Virus record (IMG/VR): IMGVR_UViG_3300013285_000017
Location: 1-59,853 of that record
Length of the DNA stretch: 59,853 bases
DNA from: a virus
Strand: one strand, 5' to 3'
In this document: positions 54,385-59,853 of the stretch, piece after piece
How the letters are laid out: each line of letters starts with the position of its first letter
Position numbering within the stretch: the first letter of the stretch is position 1
Program-made: the position numbers and the translations under genes
Notes under the pieces: model-generated
The model's database searches: none
The model's input: the letters and a program-made list of their open reading frames with translations, nothing else
Told to the model about the DNA's origin: nothing

Positions 54385-55902
54385 TTATCCGAAAGTTATT
54401 GCTGCCGCAAATCCAATATCGTTAGCTTGCAGTGCATTAACACCGCTACTGCTACCAGCAACAGATATCCAAGCTGATCCAGTCCACACTTCAACCAATT
54501 GGAGGTCGCTATTGTAGCGAATCATTCCAAGCTCAGAGTATGCTAGTAGAGGTCGGCTACTACTTCCGCCAGTTGGAATTACTACACCATATGTACCTGT
54601 GATTTTAGTATAACCAGTACCACTACCAGTAGCAGTCATTGCTGTTGCTGAAACTGTTTGAGTTGAGTTCACATAGTATGTTCCGTTACCGCCAACACCT
54701 GTCGCCGTAGCTGTGATATAGGTCCCAGCGGTAACTGTATTTCCTGCTAGAATCATTCCAGTTACTATTGGCACTGAACCGGTAAAATTTGTTGCTGTTA
54801 AAATAATAGGAGTAGCGGTTACTGTTGTTCCCGATACTACCTGTGCTGGAAATATTGTCCAAGTACTAGCAATACTTGTGCCGGAACCTGTCAAATTGGC
54901 CACAACATAAGTTCCAGCGGCAATTTGATTTCCTGTAATTATGTATCCGGCTACAATACCTAGTCCAGTTGGTGTGCTAGTAACGCTCAATGTTGATCCG
55001 TTGATATTTCCTTGAAACGTGACTGCTGTTCCTAAACTGATTGTGCCAGTAAATGTTGCAACTACCGAAGCAGTTCCGATAATAGTAACAGCATTTGGGA
55101 CTGTGTTGGTAATTGCACTATTATAAAATCGTAAATTGCCAGTTTGTAAACCGTAATTGCTACTAGTAGTAAAATTAATATCTGTATTAGGAGTATATGT
55201 ACTAATCGTATTACCACTAATATCTAAATTAGCAGTTTTAATATCTGTAGCTGTTAGGTTAGTTACTGTGATATTTGTAAAATTAGCAGTATTAACATAC
55301 AAGTTGTTCCACTGTAAATTACTCGAACCTAGATTATATGTACCAGTGGCCGCTGGTAAAATATCGCTGTTAACTTCACCAGTGAATGTAATAGTGTCAG
55401 TTGTTTGATTACCTAAACTGATATTTCCACTAGCACCGCCATCTGCACTGATATTACCAGTAACATGCAGATCTCCGTTGACTGTTGTATTGGCATTAAT
55501 ATTAATGCTACCTGTACCAGTAGTACTAATATTAATGTCAGTATTTGTGCCCAAGCTGGCAATAGTATTGCCGGTGATATTTAATTGTGTGCCAATAGTC
55601 AAGCTACCCTGATAAACTACAGGATTAACTCCGCTTGGTAATAGATTAATTGTTGAGCTTGAACTACTAAGTGTATTGCTAGTTAAGGTAAAAGTAGCAA
55701 TGTTGGATTGATTAGAAACGTATAAGTTTGTTGAGCGTGTTGTACCATTGACATCTAAGTCATAAGCCGGCGATGCTGTATTAATTCCAACACGGCCATT
55801 AACTACATCAAGATAGAGAAGGCTCGTCTCAAAAGCTAAATTCTGCCCGTTGCGGAGCAGATTGTCTTTTAAGAGCGGCCCTGAAATTCGACCAACAGCC
55901 AT
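54385..55902 (-). CDS. Fibre/baseplate protein with 'GPLLxDNLLRNG' head (505 residues)
   Basis: N-terminus MAVGRISGPLLKDNLLRNGQNLAFETSLLYLDV, then GRVGINTASPAYDLDVNG, a tail-spike-like beta motif; a run of short strands NITGNTI...TDINI follows. The section TVNGDLHVTGNI...NLGSSNLQWNNLY is shared with the 362-residue paralogue upstream. Between ATIIGTASV-type and GYTKITGTYG-type segments lie about 130 residues of two GTY[IV]-type modules that the paralogue lacks. The end EVWTGSAWISVAG is a common fibre C-terminal motif. GGGAG precedes the ATG. A long structured leader and a late-promoter-like element lie upstream. Probably a fibre or spike; exact role unknown. Confidence 0.78.
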   Translation of the reverse strand: MAVGRISGPLLKDNLLRNGQNLAFETSLLYLDVVNGRVGINTASPAYDLDVNGTTRSTNLYVSNQSNIATFTLTSNTLSSSSSTINLLPSGVNPVVYQGSLTIGTQLNITGNTIASLGTNTDINISTTGTGSININANTTVNGDLHVTGNISADGGASGNISLGNQTTDTITFTGEVNSDILPAATGTYNLGSSNLQWNNLYVNTANFTNITVTNLTATDIKTANLDISGNTISTYTPNTDINFTTSSNYGLQTGNLRFYNSAITNTVPNAVTIIGTASVVATFTGTISLGTAVTFQGNINGSTLSVTSTPTGLGIVAGYIITGNQIAAGTYVVANLTGSGTSIASTWTIFPAQVVSGTTVTATPIILTATNFTGSVPIVTGMILAGNTVTAGTYITATATGVGGNGTYYVNSTQTVSATAMTATGSGTGYTKITGTYGVVIPTGGSSSRPLLAYSELGMIRYNSDLQLVEVWTGSAWISVAGSSSGVNALQANDIGFAAAITFG

Positions 55903-56046
55903 GAATGCTCCCTTATACCCCGTGTTTCACGGTTAACCACTTTTTCATCCCTTAGTAATTAAGGGCTCTTTGCGGGTTTACCACAGTCGAACCATACAAG
56001 AAATGGTCATTTCTTGTAATCAAAAGTATTTATCGATTTTTGGTTA
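55903..56046 (-). promoter_or_regulatory. Structured 144-base leader with late-promoter-like element and three inverted repeats
   Basis: Reading down the minus strand: CGATAAATAC (56026-56035); an 11-bp-arm inverted repeat with a 2-base centre (55995-56018); CCCTTA/TAAGGG with a 5-base loop (55949-55965); and CCGTG/CACGG with a 3-base loop next to GGTTAACC (55920-55938). The ribosome site GGGAG and the ATG at 55902 follow. This is the longest gap in the window. No small gene is seen in it. Confidence 0.6.
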
Positions 56047-57135
56047 TTACCCGAAGATCAGGGACATTTCGTTCATTATATCACTTACCTGCGTTGGGCC
56101 TAACACAGGGCTCGTACCAATTGCAGGTATCCACCCTAGTGTAGCATCGTAAACTTCTGTTTGAGAGATTGTAGAATTATAGCGAGTAGTTCCTACTTCT
56201 GGAGAACTTGGTCTGCCTGATGTCCCTGTAGAAGTTCCCACAGGAAGTGAGAGTCCATTAGTTCCTGTAAATTTTAAATATCCACTCCCAGTACTATTAA
56301 ATGATAGCGTTGCATTTGCCGGACTGCTGTATAACATAGTTAATGCATTGCCGCTAAATTTAAAATTATTATTTAAAATAACTTTTCCGCTAGATGCTGA
56401 TAAGATCGTATCAGCATTTGTATTACTAATAGTGTTTCCATTAAATAAAATATTTCCGCCAGTGATATTTGTTAGATTTAGAGAACTAACAGCTAGTGTT
56501 CCCCCTAATCCTCCTAAAATATTAACACCGTAAATATTGTTCCACCGTAGACTAGTTGATCCTAAACTATAGGTATTTGTTGCGATAGGTAAAATATTAC
56601 TATTAACTTCTGCTGTAATTGTAATAGTATCAGTAATTTGATTACCAAGTGTAATGTTACCATCAAGGGTAATATTACCTGTAGCATGCAGGTCTCCGGT
56701 AACATTAGTGTTATTGTTTAAGTAAACATTGCCAGTGCCAATAGGACTAATTGAAATGTTATCGTTGCTAACATAATCAACTATTGTGTTTCCACTGAGT
56801 GTCAATTTATTAGTTTTAATAACAGGCGCAGTAATCGTTGGACTACTAGCCTGATTTGGGCTGATGGTAATACCACTAATAATGTTTTGTATTTGATTAG
56901 TAGTAAACTCTAAATTTCCAAACTGCCCTAGGGTAGTAGCATTTAGGATTGGTGAGTTTATTGTACCGGAAGTGCCTGCAACATTTAGATCTGCTGTTGG
57001 ACTAGATGTACCAACGCCGATGTATTTGCCGGTGACATTTAAGTATAATACCTGATCATCAATAGCTAAGTCTGAACCATTGCGCAGTAGATTATCTGCT
57101 AGTAATGGGCCTCCAATTCTTCCTATTTGAGCCAT
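56047..57135 (-). CDS. Fibre/baseplate protein with 'GPLLxDNLLRNG' head (362 residues)
   Basis: Compact paralogue of the 505-residue protein: GRIGGPLLADNLLRNGSDLA, YIGVGTSSPTADLNVAGTSG, a set of strands with NTIVDYVSNDNISISPIGTG, TNVTGDLHATGNIT, SLGSTSLRWNNIYG, and an end with RPSSPEVGTTRYNS and TEVYDATLGWIPAIG. The V-G-[IV]-[GN]-T-x-SP motif is typical of tail spikes and of chaperone-bearing fibres. AGGAG precedes the ATG. It ends at a natural break: the structured leader for the next gene lies immediately after its stop. Likely a trimeric fibre component; not assigned to a T4 gene. Confidence 0.78.
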   Translation of the reverse strand: MAQIGRIGGPLLADNLLRNGSDLAIDDQVLYLNVTGKYIGVGTSSPTADLNVAGTSGTINSPILNATTLGQFGNLEFTTNQIQNIISGITISPNQASSPTITAPVIKTNKLTLSGNTIVDYVSNDNISISPIGTGNVYLNNNTNVTGDLHATGNITLDGNITLGNQITDTITITAEVNSNILPIATNTYSLGSTSLRWNNIYGVNILGGLGGTLAVSSLNLTNITGGNILFNGNTISNTNADTILSASSGKVILNNNFKFSGNALTMLYSSPANATLSFNSTGSGYLKFTGTNGLSLPVGTSTGTSGRPSSPEVGTTRYNSTISQTEVYDATLGWIPAIGTSPVLGPTQVSDIMNEMSLIFG

Positions 57136-57144
57136 GCCAGCTCC

Positions 57145-58179
57145 TTATTGGTCAAAACCTAACAGTACTGTAACTATCTTACCGTAAGGAACTGGACTGC
57201 TAAAAAGTAACCAATATGAGCTATCTGAAATTGTTCGAGCACTTTCTGTAATAGTTATTGCTGTATTAGCGGCAATTGCGCCGGTAACGGTTGGTTTGCT
57301 TAATACAATGTTGGTTAGGGCACCTGTATATGGATCAGTTGTATATTGACTAACCAGTGTGCTACTCTGTATGTTGGCACTGCCTGTTACCGTTGCGCCC
57401 ACAATGTTAACTGCTGGAAATATAGCGTTACTGCTAGTTACATTTCCACTAACTGACGCTGATGCTCCCGGTGCTGAACTCGCTGTATATACTACAGTTG
57501 TAGCTGTGCTTGATGTGACTGTAAATGTTCCGTTATAGGCGTTAGGTTTAAATCCTGTAACAATAATACTAGAACCTGCGGCAAACGGAGTTGGGTTAGA
57601 TTGACTTGGAAATGTTACTGTAACCGTTGTGCCTGCGGCAGCGGCTGAGCTTGCATTAATACTTCCGTTAAAATATAAAATTTGTTGTGTAACTACTGTT
57701 GATGCGTTAGTATAGGCGGTGTAAGTTTCTGCTTTGACCGTTGGATTCTGAACTACCGTATAATTTGTTCCGCTGATCTGTATCACGTTCTCAACTACTA
57801 CAATAATATTCTGCCCGCCAAATGTACTATTAGTACTGTCTACGTTACTAGGATTATACGCAGTACTCAATGGACCAAAGTATGTATTATCACTGTCACC
57901 AACACCTAAATTCTGTTGTACAATTGTTCCAGATTCTTTAAATCTTAAACTGCGCCATTTACTACTTTGATAAATTTCCAGTTGTCCACCAGCTGTTATG
58001 TCAGTGTTATATCGTACCATTCCGTTTACTGGATTGGCCGGACGTTGGGCAGTAGTACCAGTTGGTACTATTACATTATTAGTGCTTCCCAAAGTTACCT
58101 GACCCGTGGCGGTATTGGCGGATACATCAAATCCTGTAACTGCCCTACGATTAAGGTTAACTTGTTTTAAGAATCTCAT
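57145..58179 (-). CDS. Beta-rich fibre or baseplate protein (344 residues)
   Basis: N-terminus MRFLKQVNLNRRAVTGFDVSAN followed by PTGTTAQRPANPVNGMVRYN, QLEIYQSSKWRSLRF, the common 'RYNT...E-x-Y...W' fibre motif found here near the N-terminus. The middle has a module PFAAGSSIIVTGFKPNAYNG with TYxV-like strands, shared with the 1,960- and 2,225-residue proteins. The end SYWLLFSSPVPYGKIVTVLLGFDQ looks conserved. It shares one base with the next gene upstream (its ATG lies on the stop of the 102-residue gene), and its ribosome site (GGCGG) is poor, so coupling is likely. Unknown role. Confidence 0.72.
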   Translation of the reverse strand: MRFLKQVNLNRRAVTGFDVSANTATGQVTLGSTNNVIVPTGTTAQRPANPVNGMVRYNTDITAGGQLEIYQSSKWRSLRFKESGTIVQQNLGVGDSDNTYFGPLSTAYNPSNVDSTNSTFGGQNIIVVVENVIQISGTNYTVVQNPTVKAETYTAYTNASTVVTQQILYFNGSINASSAAAAGTTVTVTFPSQSNPTPFAAGSSIIVTGFKPNAYNGTFTVTSSTATTVVYTASSAPGASASVSGNVTSSNAIFPAVNIVGATVTGSANIQSSTLVSQYTTDPYTGALTNIVLSKPTVTGAIAANTAITITESARTISDSSYWLLFSSPVPYGKIVTVLLGFDQ

Positions 58180-58487
58180 TATACCGCCAATGTGCTAATT
58201 GTAAAAGATAACATCGAGCCTACACTGGCCACTGCTACAATGCTATCTCCGTTTGCTAGTACTAATTTTTCTTGATCTAAACTTAATGTTTCCCCGCCTA
58301 CGATTGGCAGTTGATAAACTATTGTTGTGTTATTTCCTGCACTGCCGCCGCTAGGGATTGCATACAGTGTAAGATTACTAGTAGTTGCTCCGTAATTACA
58401 CACAATCATAGCAGTAATAGCATTGTTACCTGTACTGGTATAAACTGTGGTATTGGTTATTGCAACTAGGGTATTTGAAATTGCCAT
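58179..58487 (-). CDS. Small beta-sandwich virion protein (paralogue group)
   Basis: 102 residues. Strands run NTLVAITNTTVYTSTG, AITAMIVCNYG, SNLTLYAIPSGG, NTTIVYQLPIVGGETLSL, EKLVLANGDSIVAVAS and LSFTISTLAV. The L-x-L-[DN]-x-EKL[VI]L segment also occurs in the 109-residue protein at 54051-54380, supporting common descent. AAGGA precedes the ATG. It lies between the 320-residue and 344-residue proteins. A copy accompanies each of three large fibre-type genes or clusters in this window. Function unknown. Confidence 0.68.
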   Translation of the reverse strand: MAISNTLVAITNTTVYTSTGNNAITAMIVCNYGATTSNLTLYAIPSGGSAGNNTTIVYQLPIVGGETLSLDQEKLVLANGDSIVAVASVGSMLSFTISTLAV

Positions 58488-58496
58488 GTTCTTTCC

Positions 58497-59459
58497 TTAT
58501 AGTAAAATACTCAAGAGTACTGCACGATTCTTACTGACAAGTTCGTCTTGAGTAGTTACATTTGATATATATAGTCCTGTATTACCCGGGCCAGCAGTCG
58601 CTTTGGAATACAATTTTGTTCGACCGGCTTGTTGGCTCGGTGTACTGCTTTGATCATCTAAATTTAATATCGCATTTACTTCAACGTTATTGTTGGCAGC
58701 GGCAAACACTAGATTTTGCGAAATTGAATTGTTAGTAATAGTGTCACCAAAGAAATTCAAATCGCTAATATTCATACCGGCTGCTGACACAGTAACAATA
58801 GTATTGCCACCAACATACATATTAATACTAGAACTAAATGCTTGTACCTTACTGTATTCTGAACCAAAAACTGCATTTTGCGGAGTATATAATCTGTCAA
58901 CTGTAGCAATACCATTGCTGGCAGCTACGTAATTGTACAAATATTTTCTGTTGAGAATATGATTATCTTTGGTAACTTTTGTTTCGTAGCTTGTTGAATT
59001 TGCAATTAACAATGCATAATTACTGTTCTGCATGTCAAAAGCAAAATCAGTTGTGCCGTCTGTGGCAATAGTTCTAAGTTGTAATCCTGATAGTTGTCCA
59101 TCGATAGTCTTTAGTACAAATGCTCCGTTAACTTGACTGCTGTTTACAGGATTAAAATAAGGAACTTGTTCGTTGAATAAAAACTGAGCAGAGCTTCGAT
59201 TACCTCGCAATATTTCAATACCGGCTTGGTAACTTTTTGTGCTACTAATACCAGCTCCAGTTTGCCCATAGTTTAACTGAAGTATATTATCTTTAATTTG
59301 AGTGTCAACGCTTTCTATATAAGAAGTAGTGCCTTGAACATCTAGATTGCCAATAACAGTAACAGTGCCTGTGGTACTTTGTGTATCCAGTATGATATTG
59401 CCACCAGATTGTACTTGGAGTTTGTAATCACCGTTACTGACTTTTAATATTCTTGACAT
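58497..59459 (-). CDS. Fibre/baseplate-type structural protein (320 residues)
   Basis: N-terminus MSRILKVSNGDYKLQVQSGG, then TVTVIGNLDVQGTTSYIESV, DTQIKDNILQLNYGQTGAGI, and YQAGIEILRGNRSSAQFLFNE. This order is familiar from marine T4-like fibre or baseplate proteins whose N-termini form a short beta prism. The middle has KDNHILNRKYLYNYVAAS, a form of the fibre 'TK-x-YVD' hinge. The C-terminus holds AGRTKLYSKATAGPGNTGLYI and ends with basic and hydrophobic residues (SKNRAVLLSILL). AAGGAT precedes the ATG. Just upstream is a 6-bp GC hairpin. Attachment to baseplate or collar is likely but unproven. Confidence 0.75.
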   Translation of the reverse strand: MSRILKVSNGDYKLQVQSGGNIILDTQSTTGTVTVIGNLDVQGTTSYIESVDTQIKDNILQLNYGQTGAGISSTKSYQAGIEILRGNRSSAQFLFNEQVPYFNPVNSSQVNGAFVLKTIDGQLSGLQLRTIATDGTTDFAFDMQNSNYALLIANSTSYETKVTKDNHILNRKYLYNYVAASNGIATVDRLYTPQNAVFGSEYSKVQAFSSSINMYVGGNTIVTVSAAGMNISDLNFFGDTITNNSISQNLVFAAANNNVEVNAILNLDDQSSTPSQQAGRTKLYSKATAGPGNTGLYISNVTTQDELVSKNRAVLLSILL

Positions 59460-59475
59460 TCTATATCCTTAAGTT

Positions 59476-59491
59476 GGGGACCTAAGTCCCC
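59476..59491 (-). terminator. Hairpin between two late genes, possible terminator
   Basis: GGGGAC/GTCCCC stem (6 bp) with a 4-base loop, eight bases after the stop of the 105-residue gene. The T-run after the stem is weak on the minus strand, so it may be an attenuator or RNA-stabilising hairpin rather than a strong terminator. Confidence 0.5.
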
Positions 59492-59499
59492 GTTCCTAA

Positions 59500-59817
59500 T
59501 TAAGCGTTATCGATCAACAATGAATCTGCTGTGGCTGCAGACATGTTCCACTTGACTTGTGATCCATCTACAAAAGCCGCATCTGTACCAGTTCCACGTG
59601 TAATTGTAACTTTACGCGATGTAATCTTAGTAGCAAAGTATGTATAGCCAGCAGAGTCAAGTAAACGGATACTGCCTTCGCCTGCCGCTGAAGCAACTGA
59701 AGATTTCAATGCAACAATACCTGTACGTGTGCCGTCTGTTACTTTGAAACGATTTGTTGAAACTTGTTTGATAATGTCAACTGCAACTGCTGAACCACCG
59801 GTTAAATAAGCTGTCAT
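59500..59817 (-). CDS. Small beta-rich virion protein (105 residues)
   Basis: Starts MTAYLTGGSAVAVDIIKQVSTNRFKVTDG and has GEGSIRLLDSAGYTYFATKIT and RKVTITRGTGTDAAFVDGSQVKWN, giving five or six probable strands. It has no Cys, signal peptide or membrane segment. The F-x-V-x-DG...Y-x-A-x-I-x-x-[RK]-x-V-x-I layout is known to me from unnamed small proteins near fibre genes of marine T4-like phages. No ribosome site is obvious before the ATG. The remaining 36 bases to the window edge hold nothing I can assign. It is followed by a hairpin, so it may be made in higher amounts than the genes below it. Confidence 0.68.
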   Translation of the reverse strand: MTAYLTGGSAVAVDIIKQVSTNRFKVTDGTRTGIVALKSSVASAAGEGSIRLLDSAGYTYFATKITSRKVTITRGTGTDAAFVDGSQVKWNMSAATADSLLIDNA

Positions 59818-59853
59818 GAGGATTGTATTTTCTTGGTTAGTTGCTGAACCAAC

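Noticed and set aside
1-59853. tRNA genes or photosynthesis auxiliary genes typical of cyanophages
   Set aside because: None was found by eye; all space is taken by the genes listed, so a cyanobacterial host is not supported by this window.

Overview
The window looks like part of the late (virion structural) region of a T4-like myovirus of the cyanophage/pelagiphage type. Recognisable T4 homologues are the small terminase gp16, head-completion protein gp4, tail tube gp19, tail sheath gp18, dNMP kinase gp1, neck proteins gp13 and gp14, and tail completion protein gp15. Several have the long, decorated forms seen in cyanophage relatives. No photosynthesis gene, tRNA, integrase, reverse transcriptase or cellular gene is visible, so the host cannot be named from this window. 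The DNA is AT-rich and almost fully coding; no gene-free gap exceeds 150 bases.

Layout. (1) 1-4.6 kb, minus strand: two accessory head-type proteins, gp16, gp4, a small conserved protein, a tube-fold protein (gp54-like) and tail tube gp19. (2) 4.6-9.8 kb: the long sheath gp18, a plus-strand zinc-finger/HNH-like gene, dNMP kinase and gp13. (3) 9.87-13.2 kb, plus strand: gp14, gp15 and a Nudix hydrolase, reading away from gp13 across a 44-base gap that holds two back-to-back late-promoter-like elements. (4) 13.2-26.2 kb, minus strand: a 2,225-residue structural protein, a fibre-like protein, a complete sedolisin (S53, kumamolisin-type) peptidase, and three fibre proteins built on an LGGVKVDGT repeat, the largest ending in a cupredoxin-like domain. 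(5) 26.3-30.9 kb, plus strand: a self-contained glycan-type island (GT9-like glycosyltransferase, two tandem SGNH hydrolases, carbamoyltransferase) closed by a bidirectional terminator. (6) 31.0-35.2 kb, minus strand: three paralogous glycine-rich, extremely cysteine-rich adhesin-like proteins interleaved with two tail-fibre-assembly-chaperone-like proteins, plus a small beta protein. (7) 35.3-59.8 kb, minus strand: two giant paralogues (4,039 and 1,960 residues) with CBM-like arrays, a beta-helix and a propeller-like domain, then small and medium fibre/baseplate-type proteins.

How it fits together. Regions 1-3 package DNA, complete heads and build the neck, tube and sheath. Regions 4, 6 and 7 probably build a large adsorption apparatus assembled from a shared set of beta modules that have been copied between genes. 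Region 5 probably makes or edits glycans, either on the virion or at the host surface. The most unusual items are the virion-cluster sedolisin, the Cys-rich adhesin family with its chaperones, the cupredoxin-ended fibre, and the clear insertion history of the 4,039-residue protein. All functions are read from sequence patterns; no database search was run.
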